Assembly (NCBI RefSeq): GCF_947623445.1
Contig: NC_135246.1
Location: forward strand, 12,445,856-12,509,855
Direction of reading: 5' to 3'
DNA length: 64,000 bases
Source of the DNA: Clavelina lepadiformis
Lineage: Eukaryota > Chordata > Ascidiacea > Aplousobranchia > Clavelinidae
Shown here: in pieces, positions 14,284 to 26,541 of the stretch
Numbering within the stretch: position 1 is the stretch's first letter
Layout of the letters: each line of letters begins with the position of its first letter
Notes under the pieces: generated by a model
Database searches by the model: none
What the model was told of the DNA's origin: nothing
The model's input: only the letters and a program-made list of their open reading frames with translations
Made by a program: the position numbers and the translations under genes

Positions 14284-16269
14284 AGTAGGCCTAGTTGTCT
14301 GATTAAATTCAAATACTCTTCGATTGTTACCAAATTATATATATGTTTATCCGACCTAAACTCAATCCACTTTATAAACTACTATAAATTACATAAATAT
14401 TAACGTAAATTATAAACTTTAAGAGGTAAGTCAACATTATGAATTTAAAAAAACACCTGATTCAAAAATTCTAACGGCTGTCACTATTTGTTATAAAAGT
14501 CATTTGTTCTAAGCTCTTTTTTCCCGATGCTTCATAAACCTAACTTAAAAGATATTGGTACTAATGTTAACATAATAAAATCTATCTTCTTCAACAACGT
14601 TAACTTCAATTTATTTCGAAATAGTTAATCAACTTTCAATCCATAGCCAGGTAACGACATTGGCTGTACCTGTGTAAGGTATTCTTTTCCTAACATAACC
14701 GTCTATAAATTTTTAAAATGAATTGCCGGACCTAGGCTACACTAGTAGTCACTTTCATTTTCTATAATGTTTGGTAAAGCATAAGGATCTTCAGAAGTGT
14801 GAATTAATTGCTGACTTTAAGTCGAGATTTCCTGCGACCTAAAATGAAAATTTCGTTTAATTCATTTGCTTTTGCTGAAATATTTGTAGGCCTAGACCAG
14901 TGGTCCCCAAATATTTTCAAGCGTGCCTCAAATCTGCATTTGGTGAACATATCGTGGCCCAAGATTCAGATAGCATATTTTAACATGAAAAGAATAACAA
15001 TTGTATGGATGGTTTTACCCTGTAAATTGCTAAGTTCGTATTCAGTGACAGAAATCTACTCTTTTCTCAAGTACCTATGCTACAGACACAGACAAGTAGT
15101 GGTAGTGTTATTCCCTCACTATGAACAAAATAAGTTATTTTATTACCAACGATCGGAAATGTCCGGTTCACAACGTAGCTATCTGCATAAAATGGGTCAA
15201 AAAGCTGTGTCAAAAAACTTTGTATAGTTTATAAGCTAAGTAATTCCCAAGCAAGGACATCTGGTGCACATTCGCGCATACCGGTGCACATTCACTTTTT
15301 GTTGCTTCCTGGTGCACACCGGTCTTTGAAAATTACGATGTCCAGTGCACAAAAAACTTACATTGCATGTTGGACAGGAAGTCAATCGATCCAACGTTCT
15401 AGTACGAGGCTACGAGCGAAAACAAAAACACAGTCCTTTCTCATTGATTCATGGTCATAAGACTCACGATAAGTAATGAAGTGGACCACAATGGTTTCAA
15501 AGTAGGGAATTTTTTTGGAACAGCTACCATACTCTGCAGGCTACTTTTGTTCCGAACGGTACTTGAAATGATGCAAGAATCTCAGTGGCGTAACCAGTAA
15601 GAGCGCGTAGTTTTTGCAGTTTAACTTCAGTATTTCTGATCTTAATTCACATGAACGAAACCGAAAAGATTTGAATCTCACTGTTTGTTGACTATATAAC
15701 TTTGTAATAACCTTGTGAAGTGATTACTGTACTTCAGTTAATGTAGCCTTCTTCAGTACGTTTTGCTTTTTTCTTGTAATTTATTTTTTTTGCTAACCTA
15801 AAGCCCACTACTCAAGGTTTCCACGTCATTTAATTCTAACACAGCAGCCTACTCTTGTCGCATATGTTGCTATTGCACTCGTCTGTTCTATTGCAATACT
15901 TGTCAACATTTTCTGTGGTAAAAGTCAAAGGGGAGCGAGTTGTCACATAAGGTGTGTTGTCACAGCTATTTTTTTCCTACTTTTACTAACTACTTCGACT
16001 TTACATTTGGTCTATTTTCGTCTTTTGCTTCCATTTTCATTGTGAGTCTAGACAAACAAACAAAAGTATACAGCTTTCATGTTAATTTGAAATATCATCA
16101 TAAATTTTGTACTCAATAAATATTGTGATTATTGATAAAGGTTTATTAAAGGTTAAACGTTTTATATCACTTACATTGCTTAATATGTCAGGAGATGAAC
16201 TGAAAGTTTAGCAACTGATAACATGTATCTACGAACCGCCATTTTCATTTTTATTTAAATAGCTTCGTT

Positions 16270-16303
16270 GGGGCGAGTTATCACAGCTGTGAAAATTCGC
16301 CCC
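16270..16303. repeat. 34-bp near-perfect palindrome
   Basis: The arms begin ggggcga and end tcgcccc around a symmetric centre tcacagctgtga; only two base pairs in the arms mismatch. A related run (ggggagcgagttgtcaca) lies about 340 bp upstream near 15930, so the palindrome may be one end of a degraded inverted-repeat element. Confidence 0.6.
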
Positions 16304-16767
16304 TTTTTATCAAAACAAATATAATATAAAAATCTTGCTATTTATAATCCCAAAACAATAAATGGTCAAATAGTATGGCGAGAATAAAGGCCGTATATGT
16401 GGGAAAATAATATTTCCTGTTAATTTTAAAGAAGATAGAGCAAAATATGCTAAGACTTCCCAAATTAAGACAATTGGCATACCGACTTATAGTCCCTAAG
16501 ATAGTGCGGATGCCCTATATTTGGATTTAAAAAATAAACGATTGATGATTTTTACTTGATCGTTTATGTTTCGCTGTTAAAAACATTGCGATTTTCTTCA
16601 TAAAGCCGATTACAGCACACGTAGCATTATGTGACAGCACGCCTGTGTTAGGTTTTTACAAACTTGACTTTGTTGAACTCTATCTGAGGTTAAGGAAATA
16701 TTTTGCTGTCAACACAGAAGGTATATGGGCAGCGTTAAAACGTTATAACTTTGTGGCGTTTAGCGCC

Positions 16768-17045
16768 ACATAGCACCCTCCTTTTAAAGTTTTGGACTTC
16801 TCCGACCATTCGTCACGTTTAATTATTATTATTGGCGTTCTATATAAATAGTTGTGCTGTACCAGACGACGTAACGCCACATAATGTCTTATGTTTTACT
16901 AGCTGGAATAAATGTTTTAGTATGAGTTTTAATCCTACTGTTGTCTGCAGTTAGTGCTGGCAAAGGACACGTAGTCTTCATGACAGGCAGGTCAAGGGAG
17001 TTTATTGACGCAAAAACGTGATCTTACAGCTAGAGATCGCTGCAT
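16768..17045. repeat. direct repeat, copy 1
   Basis: It matches 17230-17392 in the same orientation: both contain gcaccctccttttaaa, then ggttgtgctgtacca or its variant, then gagtttattgacgca and an acacgtgat/aacgtgat segment. Copy 1 carries about 100 bp more between the two conserved halves. Confidence 0.6.
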
Positions 17046-17229
17046 TGATGACATTGAACAGCTCTACAATCTACATGCTCTGCTGCAAACGATGTCAAAG
17101 GACCCACACCAGTCTGCAAATCAGCCCGATGAGGAGCTATGAGAGTCCAGCTTCACATAATTACCGATTTATTTCTTTTTCGATTGCGGCTTGTTTGTGC
17201 ACCAAGCCTTAATTTATGGGAGGACTAGT

Positions 17230-17392
17230 GTGGCACCCTCCTTTTAAATTTTTTGACTTCTTGGAGCAATCCTCACATTTAATTGTTATTGGCGTGCTAT
17301 GTAAAGGGTTGTGCTGTACCACACTAGACAAGGCTGGTCAAGCCGAGTTTATTGACGCAGACACGTGATTTCACAACTAGAGGTCGATGCAC
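17230..17392. repeat. direct repeat, copy 2 (shorter)
   Basis: This is the shortened partner of 16768-17045. It keeps the gcaccctccttttaaa start and the gagtttattgacgca end but lacks roughly 100 bp in the middle. Confidence 0.6.
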
Positions 17393-17530
17393 CTTAATTA
17401 TTCATTAAAAGTAAAATACAAGAAGTCCTAAAACTATGACAACACGCCACCTTTTGCTTTATTCTTCGACAACCTTTAAAGGGCTTTGGATATCTCGGGT
17501 CGGCCTGTTGCCAAGTAACTTAATCGGTTC

Positions 17531-17640
17531 TAGGCCATGGGTTCTCAACCTTTTTATAATCGTGGCCCACTTTTGTTCTGTAAAGTATTTCATAGCCCAC
17601 TAATCAAAGTTCTGCGAAAATGGGTTATGGAATTGTTAAT
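17531..17640. mobile_element. possible hAT-type element end
   Basis: The sequence ttctcaacctttttataat followed by cgtggcccac resembles the 5' end of many hAT-derived repeats. No partner end or target duplication was found, so this is a tentative fragment. Confidence 0.3.
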
Positions 17641-18305
17641 TAATGGATTGCCTAACTAATGAATTTACTAACCCTTACTTTCCAGGTTAGGGCCGTCTCA
17701 GCTTAGCTGCTAAAACAAGACTAAAATTTTGAAATAAAGGAACAGACTGAAGTTTCAGAAAATGGAGGAGTAGTCTGATACCGTAATAAAGATAAATAAC
17801 CTTAATAAAGCAAGTTATCACACCAACATCATTGAACATACAATTGTGCATTCCTGCTTTTGCTAAAAAATTCAAGAAATTTTATACCGTAACTCAGCTG
17901 GTGATCAAAAATGTCTTGCATTATAGGTTTACAATTGTTACAATGTTTAAAATTTTAGCGTTGTTAAATTCTTGATTTACATTCCATAGTTGTAGTTTTC
18001 CTTTTAAGTTATTGCGGATGGAAAAAAATAAATATAAATATATCATAGGCAATCACAGTGGGATGATGTAATTTTGGAAGCAAAATTAAACTTTACAAGA
18101 AATGCAAATTTCATTTTGTAGAATAAAAATAGCACCATAATGAATACGCAGTGATCGGCTGCAAACAGTGAAAAATAGGCAAGCGTGTGCAAGTGGTAAA
18201 AGTAGGTAATAACGTGTCAAGTACTTACAGATAAAAATAAAGAGAACATTTAAACAATGTTTAAAGTAACACATGATTATGCCTATGATGAAATATCTAA
18301 GACTG

Positions 18306-21300
18306 TTAAGTGTATAAGTTCACAAACTCTGGGTGATTAGTTGGCTCTGAAAAATCGGTAACAAAATCTGGGAGACTTTCTTCATCTGGCAGATTTACAA
18401 GTAGATCTTGTGCCTGTAATATAAAGGTTGCTTTATCAGATATTCAACATCAAGTAGGTTACTTGCCAGTAAAATTGTTTTTAAACTTATCTGTACTTTA
18501 ATAAAATCGATCATTACTTACTTCAAAGTTATCACTGCCATTGGAGGTCATGTCAAGTAAGCTTATTTTGAATGATAATTTTTTAGTGAAAGGTAGAAGT
18601 TTTGGTCTATAGTCGCTAGATTTTAGGTAATACATCTTATCATTATACACAAATGGTGTCCCAACTGTATGGAGGTGATAAGTGGCTGGATACCATTTCT
18701 CCTTTTTCACATCAAAAATTGAAACCTGGTAAAAAAAGAGTACCAGTTAGCAGAGTGACTATACCACAACATTTTTAAAGTAAAAGTTTTTATGAAACGA
18801 AAGGCTTTTTCGATAACGTACCAAGACAGCTTGTCGTAGCGGCAAAATGTCACCAAATACAAAGATGTTGTCACCAAAAGTGATCTAAAATAAATGCATT
18901 TAATAACGTGGTAAGTAACTAATCAAGGAAGGAGGGCTGGTTCCATGTCAATGCAAACTAAAAATCCAATGTGGTTAAACCATGCACACCGAAACAGTAA
19001 CATACAAATATATTTACCGTACTGTAGATGTACGTAAGGCCTTACGTTTTGGTTGCATTCTCAATATTTTGTTAGTTGGCTTGAATAGCCTATCAACTGT
19101 TTTGAATTCTTACTTACAGCATAAGTAAAGTAGAGTGGAATGGAATCATCTGGAAATGGTAATGGGAAAGGTTGAAACCAAGTTTGCAATTTTGTTGAAT
19201 AGCAATGAAGCAATCCTCTACTCTTTCCAATTGATGGAATGCAAAAGCAATATATTGTTTCATTCCAAACAACACAAACCAGGTTGGGCGCATCAAACAA
19301 AACTGTTGTCTCAACTGTCCACTTCGATTCACGAAACTTCAGTTTGTTTACATTTTTAACAAACTTGCCGTTTTTTCCATATCCACCTAAAAAAGATACA
19401 CATGCAGGGCCGCAATAGACACTGTCAATCATTACACCATGTTTAAAACCAAATTTTTGTTACCTAAAACATAAAGACTGTCACCAACAGTCACCATGCG
19501 GTGGCCCCAGCGTACTTCAGGAAGAGAAGGACCTACATTCCATGTATGAAAAAGGGGATGAAATAAAACCACCCTACATTCATCTTTTCCACCTGTACAA
19601 AGTACCACAAACATGATCAGTAAAAGCTACAACAGCTTTAAAAGATAGATGGATAAAATAACTGTAAAACAATCTACAATCAATCATCACAATTTAAAAC
19701 TAAAAATTGTTTACAAACTATAACCAATCGTATTGCTTCACCAAATAGGTCGAATGTATGTTTGGGATGCTCAACTTTTACAAATCTGGAGACCTTTGAA
19801 CTGTTTAAGTACTAAAATCCAATAAAATTTAGAATAAATGATTACCAGAAATATAGACCAAATTATTGAAGACTTCCACAGCAAACTGCAACAAATTTTG
19901 CTCTGTAAAATAATTACAAGCAGTGAAAATTTGAACACAAAATTTTCTCCATGTCTTTGTAGAAACATCAATATTATTTATAACATAAAATAAATCAATG
20001 TGAAACTTGGGATGAGTACGAGCAGCTGTGGTGAAAACCGATTTTTGACAACTCAAAAATTATTTACCCAAGTATTGAAATGCACAGCACATGTTAAGCT
20101 TGAGGCACTTGGAGGCTGGGTTTTCAATTTCTGTGGGTTCCTCACCAGTTACTTCTTGAATGCTGCACTCAGTAAAAACAAATTATTTTTCCTTGGCACA
20201 ATACAGTGAATACACTATACATACTGTATAAATATTTTGTGCATTACATGCAACATTAAAGTCAAGCCTTTGAATATGTTGCGTAATGAAGTAATCATAC
20301 CTGTAAATATAGAAACATGTTCTCCCACCACTGAATACCTTCATGATGACACTCTGTAAAATAAATTTTTGAATACATTTGCATGGTTCAACAAACAGTT
20401 CTTGGTACAGTTCAGCAAATAAATGAAGAAAAATAATACTCTGTCCAACCTTTCTACAGCAACGCCTGAATGATTGATTATAATGTAGGATGCGCATTTC
20501 CAATGGCATTTTCTTTGCAATCTCACATACAGCATCAATATCGTTTCTAATTTGGTCATATGTTTCTTTTTTGTAATGTAATTTGGTTTGTGGATACGGT
20601 TTCATTTCCTCGATAACACGCTCAAGAACAGGTAGACTAAGAAGATGAAGACGAACAGTTCTTTTGAAAACATTGTATATATGTGCTGCATTCTTTTTCT
20701 CTTCAGCCCATCTCTTAACAGTACTGATAATCTGCAGTGAAAAATGCCAGCAATATTTATGAGTGTTATCTGAGTATAAAACTAAACATATTTAAACTTC
20801 ACGTTCTTGAACTGCAGTCATAGGTTAATACGTACGGGGTATTAGCAATCAAATTCAGCCATCACTCACAAATTAACTTCTTACTAAAAATGGAACCAAT
20901 TCTACAGGGTGTTCATAAAGTCTGGATATAAAGGGAATTCTACTCATTCATTTATTTATTTTTTTCAGATTGAATGATGGCTCTGTCTGAAGAAAAACGT
21001 ATCAAATAGGTGCTCTTAAATGGACGAGAAGGATAGTCTTATTTTTAACTATGTACCCGGACTTTGTGGACACCCTGTATATCATGCAATATTGATCGTA
21101 TATAGCTAAAGTTTACCATATAGTGAGGTAAGATACTGTTTATTACATCTAGTTTTATGTAAAAGTTTTCAAGTTATACATACATCAAGCTCATTTAGTA
21201 CACACAAATTATCATTTGACAGATAATCGCAAACTATATCAGGAGTCAGGTTCTTCAGTTCTTTACAATGAGTAAACTGCACATTCCATGCGAGCCCACT

Positions 21301-23714
21301 CCAGGCATAGTAACTGGCAACTGAATGGAGCTTGAAAAGTGAATGTCTTTCAGCAAATTGCACAAGTTGAATGGATTTACACCATGAGGCACTTTCAATC
21401 TAAAAGAACATATGTTAAGTTTTTTCGGTGGTATTTATAAATAATAAATGACTTTAATTAAAAAAATAATAAATACCATATATATATACTAGGCGGTATA
21501 AATATATTCTATTTTATAGCTTTGCTATATAGTACATGTTATAGTTAATGATAAATAACTTTTAAACAAAAAATGACAACATGCATAAAATACCAAAAAT
21601 TCTTCAGCTTGTTGAAAAAGACCTGACTCACGACAAAGCCATCCAGTCACAGATGCAATGTCCATTGCACTGCTATAATTCAGTTCTTTTGATGTAGTCG
21701 ATGCGTACATGTAAGTTATGACGGACCTAAAAGCAATGTCAAGAGGAATTATTATAACATTACAATCATGTCATGAATAACCTCACAATATACGAAAACA
21801 AGCATTCTTTTCATAAGATATTAACAAAACATAAATCTATCAACTTCCATTAACAGCACTCACGATAATGTAGTTTCATTGACATCTTGCAAAGTTACAT
21901 TGTCTTGTGAATGTTCTCTAAAGGAAGATGTACTAAGCATCGCATAAAAATATTCACTGAATGTCACCAGCAACTCCCTGATAAGCAAAACAAAAACAAC
22001 AGTTATATACAGCAACTGACCAGCATAAAAAACACTTGAGTATTAACTTTCATGTTTCACCTATGACAGCAAATGCTTTTTTCATTGCTAACATTCACAA
22101 CAAAATTAAACGGAGGAAAAACACGTCTGTCATTGTTCAGTGATGGTGGTAATGGACAGTATGAACTAAATCTGCAAAAGAATAACATTATTCAGAAACT
22201 TTCTTCCACAACAAAATCATATCAAAACCACTCTGAAAATATCTTGATAATTACTTTTTCTTCAAACTTTTCTCAAATTCTTTTTCAACGACACGAATAA
22301 ACGGTAGGTCCAATTCTTCCTCTGTAAATGTTAAGCTATAAACGGTGTTTGTTGATTCACGCTGTGAATACAAGCTGACATTTACTTTCTCACTAATTCT
22401 TATGTATAGGAGGTCCCATTTCTTTGCACCTTCTAGATATCTGATAAAATGCAGCAAAACAATGTGGTTTATTGGTTATTACTTTTGCGGAAAAAATCAT
22501 TCTCCACAAAAATAATTTTCACTTTCAACCTTCAATTAACACAAAGTAGTACTACCAGAAGCATTATTGCTCACATAAGCATATATAAAATATATTTTAA
22601 TGACAAAAATAGTCCAAAAAAAAATTCAACTTGAAACATTTCAATAAATTTGTTTTCCCATAAAAAAGCAACAGCTGCAAATTTACTTGACCACTTGATC
22701 CTTTGGTATATCAATGCTTCCAGTATACACAAAACCAAGTAGATTTTGGATTACATCTATCTCTATATCACTTTCTTCAATTTGAATGGTTTTGTTTTTG
22801 TCTAAAATTTGATTAACATGAAAGTATGCTTAGACGGTAGGTTATTCTTCTAAATATTATATTACACCAGACATCTTGGACATGGCACTGTCATGAAAAT
22901 TTTAAACCATTGGCATAAAATATGCCACAGCTAGAAGATGCTTAACAGAACATATTCCTTAAAGTTCAGGTAATACAAGTATTTAAGTCAAAACCAATTG
23001 CAATATATTTGTGCATACATTCACTGTTTATTTCATTGTGTTTGTGCATTACCTGTTTAAAACAATTCATTTGTTCTGTCTCTTGGTTTTACCCTTCCAA
23101 AATGGTATAATGTAAAATAGTGCCAGTTTTGATATAAATTTCTGGGGCCCAAAGTAGACCTACAAGATTTTCATTTAGGGCGGTATTTACCTGAAGCTCC
23201 TTGATCCCATATCTTTGACAATATCTTCTCAAAATAGGATGAACGTAAAAACAAAACAATGGAGTGGCAAGGAAAACATGTATGCCCATGTCGAATTTCA
23301 ACATCTGTTAGTATTTCTTGAAAGAAAGCAGTCAAACATATGGTTATTTAACCAAAAACCATACCTTAAAGCACTTTACCATTGGCTATAGGCTACAGCT
23401 GCCATCTGTGTATATTATTTTTTGATAGGAAGCCGCTGATTAATGTTTGACTTGTAAAGGTAGGCTTAAAACCATATATTAAAATCTATCTTATGAAACT
23501 TGACAGAATTATAAGCATATATATCTACAAAATTAATACCTGACTGCCTCATTTCATTCAATTTGGCAAGCATTTTCATGAAATGACCATTGTTAGTTGA
23601 CAATGATGTCTTGATTGGTTTATCAAGAGAGAAAGTGGTTGAGGTTCTAGACCAAACATAATGAAGACATTTGCACCCACTTCCAAACAAATTCAAACTT
23701 GGTTGATTTCCCAT
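18306..23714 (-). CDS. BTB-BTB-BACK-Kelch protein, copy 2 (15 exons, 795 aa)
   Basis: Tandem paralogue of the gene at 5.8-14.3 kb. Exons (minus strand) are 23714-23540, 23304-23191, 22801-22687, 22440-22255, 21977-21864, 21726-21594, 21399-21184, 20731-20450, 20167-20068, 20025-19846, 19592-19464, 19386-19118, 18884-18822, 18725-18522 and 18413-18306 (stop TAA). All phases close, giving 2388 coding bases. I chose the MGNQPS start at 23714 over an in-frame ATG at 23756 because it matches the paralogue. First BTB: PCHSIVL, SSYFEKIL, GFVYTGSIDIP. Second BTB: ELLVTFSEYFYAML, VTYMYA-like segment, TGWLCRESGLF. BACK: QLVQFAERHSLF, DYLSNDNLCVLNELD. Kelch: WGHRMVTVGDSLYVLGG and further blades (IYCF, IFVFGD, MYYLKS). 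The acidic C-terminus ends NLYT. A Cullin-3 adaptor or membrane-associated scaffold role is inference. Confidence 0.85.
20905..21077. mobile_element. 173-bp Tc1/mariner-type MITE flanked by TA
   Basis: The left end cagggtgttcataaagtc and the right end gactttgtggacaccctg form 18-bp inverted repeats with two mismatches, flanked by ta on each side as expected for Tc1/mariner insertion. A short relic frame inside (MALSEEKRIK then a stop) looks like the first residues of a transposase. It lies in the intron between the two BACK exons of BTB-Kelch copy 2. Confidence 0.8.
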
Positions 23715-24398
23715 AAATTGGATTAGACCAATAAAATACAGTATAAGCCTATACACCTTTCGTTAGCCTCTTTAAAAAAATTTTACTATGCAGTAATGGG
23801 CAGGCCTATTGTTATAGCTAGGCCTAGATCTAGTGGAGAGAGTTAATAAATATGGTCTTCACTCATCAAAAATGAGTATAGGAATGCATTTATGCCAAGA
23901 TTTTAGTCACACAATTCTGGAACAGAACTCCAAACACCGCATGCAGAGATGAAATAGGTTGACTATTACGTTAGCATTCAGTTTTCCTTCTGTGCTGGTT
24001 GCGTAAGTTTAACCTTAACATTATACACTATGGCTGCCACCAGGCATAACAGCATCATATATAAGGCACTACTGGTGAATACAGAACTTTATTATCTACC
24101 AACGTTTCATTAACCCATCTGCGTTAACGTCATCAGTGGGAATTAACCTGAATCAATATTAAATGCTTCACATAATACTTTCAGTCTGTCTTGCTTCTTG
24201 CACGTAACTTTGTTAAATTGTACATGTTTTTATACCAAAAAATGAATAATATCATCAACGAAATACATTCAAAAGAATCTGAATAATGATACAGAAGTAT
24301 TTCATCTAAATGATGTTACGTAAGCTTTTGTGGTCTCGTGCAGAAATGCAATGAGTATGCTGCTGGGGTTTTTCCTTAGACTACTTAACTAAATTCAG
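23715..24398. other. upstream spacer of BTB-Kelch copy 2
   Basis: No gene is supported. This is the presumed promoter region of the minus-strand BTB-Kelch copy 2; I see no clear TATA box or other core motif at a fitting distance. Confidence 0.4.
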
Positions 24399-24406
24399 TC
24401 TTGGAC

Positions 24407-25339
24407 TTAGGGTTACCATATTTTCGTGGCTTAAAATCCGGACACTCTTTAGTGCCCACTAGCGATTTTTAAAATGAGGTATGAAAACATTGTCTGTCAA
24501 TATGACGTCACAGTAGCAATGCTTTGCCTATCCATTGTATACCGGAGTGGATTTTTGAACATAGTGTCGTGAATTCACTAGGCTATTGGGCCATCTCTGA
24601 TTTGACCTCTGGTTAGGCATACCATATTTTTGTGCTTAAAATACGGGACGCTTCAGAGCAACGAGCCTTATCAGACAAATGTGGTTCATATTTTACTAGG
24701 AGTATGAAACTATTTTGGATTCCTATCGTCAGGGACAACTAAAGTAGTAAGACACCAAGAAAAACTAAAATAATGCATTTTACTAGGAAACAAAACAATG
24801 TTCAAGCATTTGTAAATTTACATAATCGTCCAATCATACTTTTCTGTAGACAATACTTTCTTCAAGAAGTCTTTATTAGACTTTATTTTCTCATAAAAAT
24901 CACAGCAGGAAACGTCCATGTTAATTTTGCAGGTGATAAGGGCTTACAAATTCAAATGTTTTTTTACAGAAGGAAATGCAAACAAGTACCGGTACGAAAT
25001 ATGTTCTTTCAATAACCTAACTGTAAAAAGATCACCTTCTCCTTCTATCCTATTATTACTGAACTAGCAAATGCGCTAACAATCAACTCACTACTGGACC
25101 AATTACCCGCTAGAATGACGTAACAATAACTTTAACATTTAACACAAAGAAACAAGAACACGCATCGAGCATTGTTCTTCAGCAAGTTGGCTAAACAGAC
25201 CTATCACAGTGTGTTGTGTGGGGCAATGCTGGCTGACTAAAAGCCAAAGCGGGACTTTGGGTTGACTAACCGGGACGCCGGGACAAAGCCTTAAAAAGCG
25301 GGACTGTCCCGGCTAAAACGGGACGTATGGTAAGCCTAG
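24407..25339. mobile_element. hAT-type non-autonomous element (933 bp), possibly composite
   Basis: The left end ttagggttaccata pairs with the right end tatggtaagcctag. The flanks tcttggac (24399-24406) and tcttggtc (25340-25347) form an 8-bp target duplication with one mismatch, as in hAT elements. A second left-end-like sequence (ggcataccata, then cttaaaatacgggac) occurs internally near 24613, so the element may consist of one copy inserted into or joined with another. Near the right end, repeated cgggac motifs (25250-25325) are typical of this end type. No transposase is encoded. Confidence 0.65.
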
Positions 25340-25347
25340 TCTTGGTC

Positions 25348-26535
25348 ATATTCCAATATTTTTAATTTTGTTCCTGTTTTGATCATATTGAACCTTTCAT
25401 CAGCACTTGCTAACCAGTGGGCCGTAACCGTAATGTATTTCCAATAGGCCACAACAGAATAAGATTTTACTCTGTGGTGTCACGGTGTGGACATTGCATG
25501 GAAATTTACTGTGGAAATTTTGTTGAGTTTGGGACATCCCCAATATCACATTCGTAAATGTTCGATTAACTCTTCAATAAGGAATTGCGCAACTAACCTA
25601 CAACAACGTCGGCCTGAAAATATTAAAATGCCGGTAACCAATGGAATATTTCGTTAGCATCAAGTAAAACTGTGTAGTTAGCATAAAGTAGTATTTAGGA
25701 AAGTAAATGACAGAAAATGTTTGAAGATTTTGCCATTTTTGTAGGGCATTTTAACGACCAATTTGTCCCAAAAATATTTAGAAAAGACCTATACAATCCT
25801 AGTACGCTACACCACGATTAGTGACATCAACGAAATTTTAATGTTTACTTGATCACTTGCATTTTAACAAAAAGAAATTGTGGACAAAACTCAAAGTTTT
25901 ATCGTAAACAAGGCTTGTAGTGTAGCATTACTCACTTCACTATGAGTTTTGGAATATATTTCCTTTTAACATCCATTTTGGAAAATGTGGAAAACCTTAT
26001 TTTGTTTTCACAACTTGATCAAAAAGTAAACAACTCCGTATCAGTATCCGCAATGCTCAAATTTAGTTAATAAAGTCAACACCGGATTTAACCAAACACT
26101 CTAAGAACAGAATTAAATGGAATAGGATTATAGCACGAAAACAGTTAACATTTAAGTTAAATTAGTAGGTCGATAAAGTTGAACTTATAAGTTACAATGT
26201 ATGCAGGAGAATAAGTAACACAACATTAAGGCTATGTCCTTTCCGTGATCTGCAGGATGCGGCGTTTGAATAAATGCAATTAAAAAATTGTTTATCATTT
26301 CAATTATGCAAAATAAGCAAAAGGGATGATCTACATTTTGAGGTAGGTCAATATATCGGTAATAATTCAAATAATGAAAATAAACACAATAACGCAGTAA
26401 TACTTAAACGAAGACATAAACTTGACGATTCGTGAATGAAGTTGATGTTGACATGCACAACGTTTCCAATAGGATTTGGGACATTCTGGAATTTAGACAA
26501 GTATATTGTTAACCTTGTTTAAATAAAATGCAACA
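25348..26535. other. spacer downstream of GPCR 1
   Basis: No supported gene or repeat structure was found in this 1.2-kb AT-rich stretch. Confidence 0.4.
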
Positions 26536-26541
26536 TTTATT
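26536..26541 (-). terminator. poly(A) signal AATAAA of GPCR 1
   Basis: On the minus strand the stop TGA (26544-26542) is followed at once by AATAAA. If it is used, the 3' UTR is only about 20-35 nt long. Confidence 0.5.

Larger units (their letters stand above)
14284..18305. other. spacer between the two BTB-Kelch genes
   Basis: About 4 kb without a supported gene. A 139-codon plus-strand frame at 14808-15227 has no recognisable motif and overlaps a sequence with hAT-like end similarity (cagtggtccccaaa near 14899), so I leave it out. The spacer also holds four copies of a ggtgcac motif near 15255-15355, a long palindrome at 16270 and a direct repeat at 16.8/17.2 kb. Confidence 0.5.

Noticed and set aside
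14808..15227. 139-codon plus-strand open frame
   Set aside because: It has no recognisable motif, overlaps a sequence resembling a hAT end (near 14899) and lies in spacer DNA.
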